Shown here piece by piece: positions 18,799-26,325 of a stretch of DNA of 64,000 nt. The notes beneath the pieces are model-generated. The model saw only the letters and a program-made list of their open reading frames with translations. It ran no database searches and had not been told where the DNA came from. The translations under genes and the position numbers were made by a program. Source of the stretch: Planctomycetota bacterium (GTDB taxonomy: Bacteria; Planctomycetota; Phycisphaerae; UBA1845); the NCBI GenBank assembly GCA_016208685.1, contig JACQXM010000006.1, forward strand, positions 62,001-126,000, in the 5' to 3' direction. Positions within the stretch are counted from its first letter, which is position 1. Each line of letters opens with the position of its first letter.

Positions 18799-18825
18799 GC
18801 TGTGGGACCGGCTTTCCCGCCGGTC
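18799..18825 (+). repeat. Covarying hairpin repeat, plus orientation, after tssC
   Basis: GCTGTGGGACCGGC-TTTCCC-GCCGGTC. Compared with the minus-strand reading of 16534-16560, the stem differs at paired positions (A-T there, C-G here), so the stem is kept while the sequence changes. It lies in the 185-base gap between tssC and tssE. The rest of that gap has no gene. Confidence 0.65.
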
Positions 18826-18843
18826 ATCGGGGCACTGTGAACC

Positions 18844-19269
18844 ATGCCGCGCGAACGAACCCTGCTGGAACGCATTGCCCGTCGCGAAGGAGGCGAGACG
18901 CGGCGCGACGGGTCCACAGCGGAGGACCTTAACGCCCTCATGGACTCCGTACGCAACAACATCACCCACGTGCTCAACTCACGGCAGGGGATGAGCGAGT
19001 GTGTTCCGGACTACGGCCTGCCCGCCATGAGCGACATGGTCGCCGGCCACGAGGATTACGTGCGCCAAGTGCAAGACGCGGTTCGCTTGGCCGTTGAAAA
19101 ATACGAGCCGCGGCTGCGCCGGGTGCGCGTGTCGCGGCTGTCCGACGAGGAGCACGCCCATACCCTGGCCTTCCGCATCGACGCCGTCCTTCCCAGCCGC
19201 AGCGGCGAACATCGTGTCTGGTACCAGACGGAGATCACCGGCGCCGGCCAGTTCTTCGTTTACGATTAG
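18844..19269 (+). CDS. tssE: Type VI secretion baseplate protein TssE (gp25-like)
   Basis: Wedge component of the type VI baseplate, homologous to phage T4 gp25. It has 141 residues, a normal length. Family signatures are LLERIARREGGE near the start, NITHVLNSRQGMSE near residue 39, DYGLPAMSDM near 56, and the C-terminal strand region RLRRVRVSRLSDEE with VWYQTEI. ATG 18844 was taken as the start because upstream codons are repeat DNA. tssF follows after nine bases, so the two are almost certainly co-transcribed. Confidence 0.92.
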   Translation: MPRERTLLERIARREGGETRRDGSTAEDLNALMDSVRNNITHVLNSRQGMSECVPDYGLPAMSDMVAGHEDYVRQVQDAVRLAVEKYEPRLRRVRVSRLSDEEHAHTLAFRIDAVLPSRSGEHRVWYQTEITGAGQFFVYD

Positions 19270-19278
19270 CGAGCCCGT

Positions 19279-21090
19279 GTGAGCAACGTCTACTATCAGG
19301 ACGAGCTGCGTTACCTTCGCGAGGTGGGCCCGGAGTTTTCCAAGGTCAACCCCGAGATCGCCCGCTTCCTTGCCGATCGCGGCTCCGACCCTGACGTGGA
19401 GCGCGTGCTCGAGGGCGTGGCCTTCCTTTGCGGGCGGATCCGCCAGAAGCTCGACGACGAGCTGCCGGAGATCACCGCCAGCCTCATGGGGCTGCTCTGG
19501 CCGCACTACCTGCGGCCGCTTCCCTCCATGAGCGTGCTCGAGCTTTCGCCCGATATCGAGGCCATGCAGGCGCCGCTTCCCGTGCCCGCCGGGGCGGAGT
19601 TCGGAAGCATCCTCGTCGACGGAACCCGCTGCCGGTTCCGCAGCGCCTGGCCGGTCAAGCTGCGGCCGTGGCTGCTGGAAGAGGCGCGACTGGAGACCGC
19701 CCCCGCCAAGCCCGTGCAGCTCACGATTCGGTTCCGCAGCGCCACCAAGGCCACCCTGGACAAGATCGAGCTGGACGTGGTTCGCCTGTTCCTCTCCGGC
19801 GATCCGCTCACCGCGTTCACGCTCTACCTGCTGCTTTCGGCGCACGTGGATCACGTTCGGGTCAGCAACGGCGCCGCGGCCGGCAATCGCCGTGAAACCC
19901 TGATCCCCGCGGACTGCGTTTCCGCGGCCGGGCTGGATCGGAGCGAGGCGGTGCTCCCCTACCCGGCGCGATCATTCCCCGGCTACCGACTGTTGCAGGA
20001 GTATTTCGCCTTCAAGGAGCGTTTCCTCTTCGTCGACCTGCGCGGGCTGGATCGCGCCGTCACCGAGCTGGGGGCGGGCAGCACCCTGGAACTAGCCGTG
20101 GTGTTTAACCGCCGCCTGGAAACCTACCCCCTGGTTTCGGCACAGAACGTTCGGCTTCACTGCGTCCCCATTCTGAACCTGTTCGAGCACTATGCCGACC
20201 CGGTCCGGCTGCAACACGAACAAACGGAATACCTGCTCCAGCCTTCGAAAACCGGCGCTACGGATCGCCGGCACTACGAAGTGTATTCCGTGGACCGTGT
20301 CGCCAGTCTGGCACAGGCGGGCGGCGGAGAGTCCAGGGTCTTCGAGCCCTTCTTCGCCTTTCGGCACCTGGCGACCGCCGATCCCCGCGCCGCCACGTAC
20401 TACCAGGCGCGGGTCACACCCAACATCGTAGGCGGCGATCCCCGTATGGGGACGGACACCTACCTGTCGTTCGTGGGCGGCGCGCTGGCGGGCGGCATGC
20501 CCGCCGACGCTACGATCTCGGTGGACCTCACCTGTACCAACCGGCATCTGCCCGCCGCCCTCCGCGCCGGAGACATCTCCGAGCCGACGGACACCTCGCC
20601 GGCGGGCACGAAATTCCGCAACCTGCTCAAGCCCACGTCCACCATCGCCCCGCCGCTGGGCAAGGCACTGCATTGGCGGCTGATCTCGCACCTGTCGCTT
20701 AACTATGTCTCGCTCGCCGACACCGATCACTTCAAAGAACTCTTGCGCGTGTACGACTTCCAGTCGGAGCATGACGCGCAGCGGGCACTGGCACACCAGC
20801 GGCTCCTGGACGGGATCATCTCCATCCGGTCGCGATTCCAGGAACGGATGATCCGCGGGGCCCCGGTGTGCGGAGTGCGGATCGACGTGGAGCTCAACGA
20901 GGAACACTTCGCCGGGGAAGGCGACGCCTACCTCTTTGCCGGAATCCTTGACCGCTTCATGGGTCTGTACATGACCGTCAACGCCTACAGCGAGTTGTCC
21001 GTGCTTTTCCGCCGCAGCGGTCAGGTTCACACCTTCCCCGCCCGCTGGGGCGAGCAACCCTCGCCGGCCGGCGTGCGCCTGGGCGCGTAA
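19279..21090 (+). CDS. tssF: Type VI secretion baseplate protein TssF (ImpG/VasA)
   Basis: Baseplate wedge protein of 603 residues, full length for the family. The N terminus YYQDELRYLREVGPEFSKVNPE and FLCGRIRQKLDDELPEITASL near residue 49 are diagnostic, as are HYLRPLPSMSVLE near 75 and LHCVPILNLFEHYADP near 292. The C terminus SELSVLFRRSG with FPARWGEQPSPAG matches the normal end of TssF, so the gene is not truncated. Translation starts at GTG 19279, nine bases after tssE. In most type VI clusters tssG follows at once; here the next gene is an unrelated protease on the other strand. Confidence 0.93.
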   Translation: MSNVYYQDELRYLREVGPEFSKVNPEIARFLADRGSDPDVERVLEGVAFLCGRIRQKLDDELPEITASLMGLLWPHYLRPLPSMSVLELSPDIEAMQAPLPVPAGAEFGSILVDGTRCRFRSAWPVKLRPWLLEEARLETAPAKPVQLTIRFRSATKATLDKIELDVVRLFLSGDPLTAFTLYLLLSAHVDHVRVSNGAAAGNRRETLIPADCVSAAGLDRSEAVLPYPARSFPGYRLLQEYFAFKERFLFVDLRGLDRAVTELGAGSTLELAVVFNRRLETYPLVSAQNVRLHCVPILNLFEHYADPVRLQHEQTEYLLQPSKTGATDRRHYEVYSVDRVASLAQAGGGESRVFEPFFAFRHLATADPRAATYYQARVTPNIVGGDPRMGTDTYLSFVGGALAGGMPADATISVDLTCTNRHLPAALRAGDISEPTDTSPAGTKFRNLLKPTSTIAPPLGKALHWRLISHLSLNYVSLADTDHFKELLRVYDFQSEHDAQRALAHQRLLDGIISIRSRFQERMIRGAPVCGVRIDVELNEEHFAGEGDAYLFAGILDRFMGLYMTVNAYSELSVLFRRSGQVHTFPARWGEQPSPAGVRLGA

Positions 21091-21258
21091 CGCCCGCTCG
21101 CAGAGTTTCTCCCCACGCGGTAACGCCAGCGGAAGTTGGCTCCGCGCGCAACCGCAATCCGCGCCGGACTCCGTCGCGTTGCCCGCCTCCTCCTCCGCGC
21201 GCCAGGCTCCGGACGTCCCCGCCGGTGGATCGGAGTCGCGAAGTTCGACCGTCTCCCT

Positions 21259-22650
21259 TTACGACCCGAGCAACTCCAGGGCACGCTCGAGAACCAGGTC
21301 CTGGTCCGCGGTGTAGCTGTCCTCCGGCGCGATGGCGAACCCCTGCGTCGGCGGGATGCCGACGTCCTCGACCTCCGTGACCTGGTCGGCACGGAACGCG
21401 ATCCACCGGGGGATGTAGTACTTGATGCCGCTGTCCAGCGCGAACTCCGAGGGGTTGCCGGAACTGCCGCGCGTGGTGTCCCCGATGAGCGTGATGCCCC
21501 GCGGGTTCTCCCGCATCATGAGCACGAACCATTCGGCGGAACTGAGGTTCCGCTCCCCGATCAGGCACGCCGTCGGCCCCAGGAAGCGCTCGTTGTCCGC
21601 CGGCTGCAACTCATGCGACTGGAAATCGGCAAAATCGTCATGGTCCGTACCGGGGTTGCGGTCGCGGTGGTAGCCGTACACGAAGGCCGCCTCCGTGAGG
21701 TGTCCGGCGATGGCGGCGGCCACGGTCTCATTCCCTCCGTTGTTGCTGCGTACGTCGATGACCAGGCCGACGGCGTCGCGGTAGCCGGCGAATAACGTAT
21801 CCAGCTCCCCGGTGCGCAGTCCGTCCCACTGCGTGCCTTCGAAGGACTCGATGCTGATGTACGCGATGTCGCCGTCGAGCAGCGCATGGTACAAAGGATA
21901 GGAGCCCAACTGCGTCACGCCCTGCGAGAAGTAGCGGCTCTGGTAGGAGTCAGGATAATTCTGTGCCGCGGGCCGTGAATAAACCTCGACCGCGGCCCCC
22001 GCGGCATCGAACAACCACACGTGAATGTCACGCAGGTCTTCCAGGGCCGGCGCCAAACGGGCAAGAAACTCCGCGTCGCTGAGATCCTCGCGGAATTGCG
22101 GCTCGTAGGTGTCCCGCCAATCCGACCAGTCTACGCCCTTTCCGCCAAAGTGCGAATAGTGCCGGTCGAAGTCGCTCCAGACCTGCTCGAACCAGGCGTG
22201 CGCCGGAGTGTCGTTCCCGCTCCCGTCATCATCGTCGTCGTCCCCGTCACCGCCATCGTCGTCTCCATCATCGTCACCCGCGCCGCCGTCGTCGTCCTCG
22301 TCCAGGTCGTCGTCGCCCGTCATAACCGCTACCAGGAACTCCGTGAGATCGTCGATCTCGTCCTCGGTGAACGGCCCCAGCGCGCCCCCGGCGTGCGGCA
22401 GGTCGCCAAGGAGTGTGTCGACGATGTCGTCCGCGGTGCTGGCCCCGAAGTTGTTGGTCTGCGAGTTGTGGCAGGCGGAGCAGTCCTGCGCCCGGAAGAG
22501 CGCCTCGCCGGCCGAGGGTTGATCCGTGGTTCCGCCCGTCTGGCCACCGCCTCCGCCGCCGGTGCCGCCTCCGCCCGGCGTGCATCCCATCCACGCCACG
22601 AGAGTAAACAGCACCGCCGCCAGTCCTGGATTCCGCAAGTATTTTGACAT
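21259..22650 (-). CDS. Lipoprotein with haem-type CxxCH motif fused to S41 peptidase
   Basis: From ATG 22650 (GGAGAA eight bases upstream) it has 463 residues. The signal peptide ends VAWMGC, with lipidated Cys23, then a Gly-rich tether. Residues 47-110 resemble a small class I cytochrome c: DCSACH (57-61) binds haem covalently, and GPFTEDEIDDLTEFLVAV is the C-terminal helix. The usual Met ligand is missing; His86 in LPHAGG might replace it. A poly-Asp/Gly linker (112-147) leads to an S41-type (CtpA/tricorn-like) peptidase domain with RSNNGGNETVAAAIAG and NLSSAEWF (Ser370 or Ser371 likely nucleophile), then GDTTRGSSGNP. The substrate is unknown, as is whether haem is really attached. It converges with tssF. 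Confidence 0.8.
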   Translation of the reverse strand: MSKYLRNPGLAAVLFTLVAWMGCTPGGGGTGGGGGGQTGGTTDQPSAGEALFRAQDCSACHNSQTNNFGASTADDIVDTLLGDLPHAGGALGPFTEDEIDDLTEFLVAVMTGDDDLDEDDDGGAGDDDGDDDGGDGDDDDDDGSGNDTPAHAWFEQVWSDFDRHYSHFGGKGVDWSDWRDTYEPQFREDLSDAEFLARLAPALEDLRDIHVWLFDAAGAAVEVYSRPAAQNYPDSYQSRYFSQGVTQLGSYPLYHALLDGDIAYISIESFEGTQWDGLRTGELDTLFAGYRDAVGLVIDVRSNNGGNETVAAAIAGHLTEAAFVYGYHRDRNPGTDHDDFADFQSHELQPADNERFLGPTACLIGERNLSSAEWFVLMMRENPRGITLIGDTTRGSSGNPSEFALDSGIKYYIPRWIAFRADQVTEVEDVGIPPTQGFAIAPEDSYTADQDLVLERALELLGS

Positions 22651-23059
22651 CACTGTTCTCCGTAGATCACGGTCAGGGCAGGGCGCGGCGCTTCGCTGGG
22701 CCGTGCCGCGCCGATCCGTCCGGCCCGGACCACTCGTCAAGTCTCTTTCTTAATCAGTTAGAGCCGTCCGTCAAGCGGGCAGCGCCGGGACATCGCCCGC
22801 GCCCCATGCCAGGCCACCCGGGGCGCCGTGGGGCGCCTCCCCGCTTCGGCCGTGGAAGAGACGATGGGCGAATGTGGAAGGGTGAATGGTGAATGCGGAA
22901 GGGCCTACGCCCGGCGATGCGTGCACCGACGATGGGTCGCCGCCCCTTCTTGCATCGGCCATCCGTCGATTGGGGTCCCCCGGCGAACTTGCCACTCTCC
23001 TGGGGACGCATCCACTTCTGCGGCGGCGGATCAGGTGTATTCCCATCGCCCGCTCTGGC
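22651..23059. other. Divergent intergenic region with low-complexity repeats
   Basis: Separates the protease lipoprotein (minus) from the IPTL-CTERM gene (plus). It holds a GGCGCC-rich hairpin near 22823 and short GGTGAATGGTGAATG-type repeats near 22878, related to GAATGGCGAATG near 13996. TTGACG is present on the minus strand near 22736, but no good minus-10 box follows it. No gene is seen. Confidence 0.45.
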
Positions 23060-23068
23060 TGGTATACT
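23060..23068 (+). promoter_or_regulatory. Extended minus-10 promoter of the IPTL-CTERM gene
   Basis: TG-G-TATACT fits the extended minus-10 consensus closely. The predicted start near 23075 gives a leader of about 50 bases, with a GAGGAG ribosome-binding site before ATG 23125. No minus-35 match is obvious. Confidence 0.45.
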
Positions 23069-23124
23069 AGGAAGCTTCTCCCGAGGGTTGGTGGATCAGG
23101 ACGGATTCGTCCGAGGAGCAGGGA

Positions 23125-24417
23125 ATGAATGCACGGGGATGGGCGGTTCTGCTCACTTTCTGCGCGGCGGGTGTGCCCGCCGTCGCCGACCTCGTGAGCA
23201 TCACGCCGGTGCGCGACAACACGTTGTACGAGCACCCCAGCGGCACGCTGAGCAACGGCGCCGGCCTTTACGTGTTCGCGGGAACTACGGACCAGTCCGC
23301 CGGGTTCGCCCGCCGGCGCGCGCTCCTTGCCTTCGACGTCGCGTCGGCCATTCCCCCCGGTTCCGTAGTCACGGACGCTCATCTGATCCTCCATTGTTCG
23401 CGCACCGTGGTGGGCTTCCGCACGCACGGGCTACACCTGGTCACCGCGAATTGGGGTTCGTCCACCTCCAATGCCGGAGGGCAGGAAGGAGCCGGCGGCC
23501 CGGCCGTGCAGGGCGATGCCACCTGGCTGCACACCTTCTATAATCGCAACTTCTGGTCGGCCCCCGGGGGTGACTTCGACCCCGTGCCCAGCTCGACGGT
23601 CGCGGTGGGAGGTCTGGGCTTCTACACCGTTCCGTCGACGCCCAGGATGGTCGCCGACGTGCAGGGGTGGGTTGACAATCCGGCCGGGAACTTCGGTTGG
23701 ATCCTGCTCGGCGACGAGGCCACCTTACGCACCGCGAAGCGATTCGACAGCCGTGAAAACAGCCCCTCGTTCCGGCCGACTCTTGTCGTCACGTTCACCC
23801 CCTCGGAACGCTGCTGCTTCCCGGACGGATCGTGTGCCGCCGCCAGCCAGTCCATGTGCGACGCCGCCGGGGGCACGCCACTGCCGGAATCCACGGTATG
23901 CGGGGGCGACGCCGATGGCGACGGCGTGGACCTTGCCTGCGGTGACCAATGCCCCGCCGATCCCGGCAAACTCCAGCCCGGGCTGTGCGGATGTGGCACC
24001 TCGGAAGTCGACACCGACTCCGACGGCACGCCCGACTGCCTGGATCAATGTCCGACCGACCCCGGCAAAGTCAGCCCGGGGCAGTGCGGCTGCGGGACCT
24101 CCGACGTCGATAGCGACGCGGGGCCGGGATGCGACGGCGTGCCCGATTGCCTCGACGCCTGCCCGGACGATTGTCGGAAAACGCAGCCCGGTGTCTGCGG
24201 GTGCGGAGCCGACGATTCCGCTGATACCGACGACGACGGCGTACCCGACTGCCTCGACCAGTGCCCCGGCGTAAGCGATGCCATCTTCCCGGCGCCGCAA
24301 TGCCAACATGCCATTCCCGCGGTGTCGCAGTGGGGGTTGCTGATCCTGGCACTCGCGCTGCTCTCGGCCGGCAAGCTCCGCGCACTGGATCGGACCAACC
24401 GGGAACGTGCATGCTGA
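23125..24417 (+). CDS. DNRLRE-domain secreted protein with IPTL-CTERM sorting tail
   Basis: Surface protein of 430 residues. A signal peptide (residues 1-21, ending AVADLVS) precedes a DNRLRE beta-sandwich domain (about 24-225), a domain class found in extracellular and cell-wall proteins, with RRALLAFDVASAIPPGSVV as its core. A Cys-rich stretch starting CCFPDGSC follows, then four DxDxDGxPDCLDQCP calcium-type units with GxCGCG spacers (about 250-395). The end, IPAVSQWGLLILALALL then a basic tail, is an IPTL-CTERM sorting signal cut by a dedicated sortase-like enzyme encoded elsewhere. The next gene is a paralogue of the N-terminal half, carrying a different tail. Binding target unknown. Confidence 0.82.
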   Translation: MNARGWAVLLTFCAAGVPAVADLVSITPVRDNTLYEHPSGTLSNGAGLYVFAGTTDQSAGFARRRALLAFDVASAIPPGSVVTDAHLILHCSRTVVGFRTHGLHLVTANWGSSTSNAGGQEGAGGPAVQGDATWLHTFYNRNFWSAPGGDFDPVPSSTVAVGGLGFYTVPSTPRMVADVQGWVDNPAGNFGWILLGDEATLRTAKRFDSRENSPSFRPTLVVTFTPSERCCFPDGSCAAASQSMCDAAGGTPLPESTVCGGDADGDGVDLACGDQCPADPGKLQPGLCGCGTSEVDTDSDGTPDCLDQCPTDPGKVSPGQCGCGTSDVDSDAGPGCDGVPDCLDACPDDCRKTQPGVCGCGADDSADTDDDGVPDCLDQCPGVSDAIFPAPQCQHAIPAVSQWGLLILALALLSAGKLRALDRTNRERAC

Positions 24418-24432
24418 ATGCGCCCGGCACGC

Positions 24433-24473
24433 GGGGCCGCGCGGGCTCGAAGCCCGCGGCTCGATACGGTTCG
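24433..24473 (+). repeat. Dispersed hairpin repeat, copy 2
   Basis: GCGGGCT-CGA-AGCCCGC followed by GGCTCGATACGGTTCG. Nearly identical to 14143-14182 (one extra base, one substitution). It sits between the two DNRLRE paralogues. Confidence 0.7.
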
Positions 24474-24555
24474 TGAGACACGACACCGAGTGCGGGGCGG
24501 CGACAGGTCGCGCACGGTGATGTAGAAGACGACCGCAGCAAGCGGAGGAGGGAAA

Positions 24556-25299
24556 GTGGCTCGACTACGCGATTTCGTGGCGATCGCGCTGTGCGCCTTG
24601 CCCGCGGCGCGCGCGGACCTGGTGAGCATCGGCAGCATGAAGGATACCACGATTTACGCCGACCCGGCCGGCATGCTCGGCAACGGTTCCGGCCAGTACA
24701 TCTTCACGGGTACGAACTCGGCGCAGTGGGTGCGCCGCGGCCTGATCGCGTTCGACGTGGCAAGCGTGGTCCCTCCGGGATCGACCATCGACTCCGTGGC
24801 GCTGACGCTCCATGTTTCGCGTTCCGCCCAAGGTGAAGCACCCGTCGGATTGCACCGCATCACCGCCGACTGGGGCGAGGGCGCCTCCGACGCGGCGGGT
24901 GCCGAGGGTTCCGGCACGCAGGCGGCGCCCGGCGATGCCACCTGGATTCACACCTTCCATCCCTCCGCGTTGTGGGCGACGCCGGGCGGCGATTTCGTGC
25001 CCATTGCCAGCGCCACGTTGACGGTCGGTCTCGATGAATTCAACACCTGGTCATCGCCGGGCATGGTCAGCGACGTTCAAACATGGTTGGACGCACCACA
25101 GGCGAACTTTGGATGGATGCTGCTGACCGATGAGTCCATCCCGGAAACGGCGGAGCGCTTCGACTCGCGCAACGACCCCGATCCGCGTTTCCGACCGCTG
25201 CTCAGCGTCCAGTACACAGTGGGGGAACCGGGCACGGTGATGTTGATCGGACTGGCGGCTCTGCCCTTCGCCCGCCGGAGCCGATCGGTCCGTCGGTAG
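24556..25299 (+). CDS. DNRLRE-domain secreted protein with PEP-CTERM-like tail
   Basis: Protein of 247 residues, a paralogue of the first half of the preceding gene: both share ADLVSI, RRxLxAFDVAS-VPPGS, GDATWxHTF and NFGWxLLxDE in the same order. GTG 24556 follows a strong GGAGG site. The signal peptide ends near PAARADLVS, and a single DNRLRE domain spans about residues 24-220. The tail VGEPGTVMLIGLAALPFARR resembles PEP-CTERM (motif, short hydrophobic span, basic end), but with GEP instead of PEP. The 138-base gap before it contains a dispersed hairpin repeat. The stop lies nine bases from the stop of nrnA on the other strand. Function unknown. Confidence 0.78.
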   Translation: MARLRDFVAIALCALPAARADLVSIGSMKDTTIYADPAGMLGNGSGQYIFTGTNSAQWVRRGLIAFDVASVVPPGSTIDSVALTLHVSRSAQGEAPVGLHRITADWGEGASDAAGAEGSGTQAAPGDATWIHTFHPSALWATPGGDFVPIASATLTVGLDEFNTWSSPGMVSDVQTWLDAPQANFGWMLLTDESIPETAERFDSRNDPDPRFRPLLSVQYTVGEPGTVMLIGLAALPFARRSRSVRR

Positions 25300-25308
25300 G
25301 AGCCCATC

Positions 25309-26325
25309 TCACACGGCGCGCAGTGCGTCGCCGATTCGTTGGAGAACCTCGCGGCGTACCTCCGCAAGCGAACCCGCCGGCCGTGCCCCGGCGGCGCGGG
25401 CGTGACCGCCCCCGCCGAACGCCTGCGCAACACCGGACACGTCAACATCCGGCCGGCCCGCTGTCGGCGGCTTGCTGCGGAAGCTGACGCGCACCACGCC
25501 GTCCTTCTGCTCGACGAACAACACCGATACATCCACACCGGCGATTCGCAGCGGCTCGTTGATCAGGTCTTCGGTGTCGCCCATCGACGCGCCGACTTCG
25601 TCGAACACTCGCGCGGGAAGGGTCATCACCGCGAGCCGCCCGGCGGCAAGTATCTCGAGCGAGGCCAGCGCCACCCCCAGGAGTTTCACACGCGAGGCCG
25701 GATCGCGGAGGTACAGGTGCTCATACAGCGTGCTGGGACAGACCCCGCCGGTGACGAGTTCTGCTGCGGCGGCAAGGGCGCGGGCGTCGGTGTTGGAATG
25801 CCGAAACCACCCCGTGTCCATGGCCAATCCGATGAAGAGCGCTTCAGCGGTAGGCACGCCGACAGACCATCCCGATGCCTGCGCCCATTCGTGGAGGATC
25901 AGGCAGTTCGCCGCCGCATGGATGTCAATCAGAGCGCATTCGGCCAGCTCGTCGCGTGTGGCGTGATGGTCCACGGCCAGCTTGGAAAGCGGCACGCGTC
26001 GCAGCCAGTCGGCAACCGGCGTCAATTGACTGTAGGAACAGGTGTCGAGGACGACCACGGCGTCCGCGGCGGAGAGGTCCGACTCTCCGAGGTCCGTTCC
26101 GAGAACGGGCAGCGGGCCGAACTTCCTGAAGATCGAGTAGCGGCTCGGCAACTCCTCGAATAGCAGTGCCACCGGCGCCGTGCCGCGTGCCGTCAGCAGC
26201 AGGCGCATCGCAGTGAGCGACCCCAATGCGTCCCCGTCCGGCTTCACGTGTGTGAGCAACAGCGGACGGCGTCGCCCGGCCAGGAACGCCGTGGCGCCCG
26301 CATAATCAACCTCGCGCATCGCCAT
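25309..26325 (-). CDS. nrnA: DHH-family oligoribonuclease / pAp phosphatase NrnA
   Basis: Degrades very short RNA and dephosphorylates 3'-phosphoadenosine 5'-phosphate in the cytoplasm. From ATG 26325 it has 338 residues, typical of NrnA. Motif I is THVKPDGDALGS (His26, Asp30, Asp32), motif II VVLDTC (Asp94), the DHH motif is AVDHHATRD (119-121), and AMDTGWFRHSNT is motif IV. The DHHA1 domain ends with FGGGGHARAAG. The start overlaps the end of ribF by 20 bases, which suggests translational coupling; a second ATG at 26319 is also usable. ribF-nrnA order is common in bacteria. An upstream extension in this frame is only the shadow of ribF. Confidence 0.92.
   Translation of the reverse strand: MAMREVDYAGATAFLAGRRRPLLLTHVKPDGDALGSLTAMRLLLTARGTAPVALLFEELPSRYSIFRKFGPLPVLGTDLGESDLSAADAVVVLDTCSYSQLTPVADWLRRVPLSKLAVDHHATRDELAECALIDIHAAANCLILHEWAQASGWSVGVPTAEALFIGLAMDTGWFRHSNTDARALAAAAELVTGGVCPSTLYEHLYLRDPASRVKLLGVALASLEILAAGRLAVMTLPARVFDEVGASMGDTEDLINEPLRIAGVDVSVLFVEQKDGVVRVSFRSKPPTAGRPDVDVSGVAQAFGGGGHARAAGARPAGSLAEVRREVLQRIGDALRAV

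Noticed and set aside
18659-18843. Possible small hcp gene between tssC and tssE
   Set aside because: All frames were read; the gap is too short for Hcp and contains a hairpin repeat and no Hcp-like sequence.
21091-21258. Possible remnant of tssG after tssF
   Set aside because: No frame in the 168-base gap resembles TssG; tssF itself has a normal end.
22204-22318. GAC/GTC-rich low-complexity DNA that could be a satellite
   Set aside because: It encodes the poly-Asp/Gly linker of the haem-motif/S41 lipoprotein in frame.
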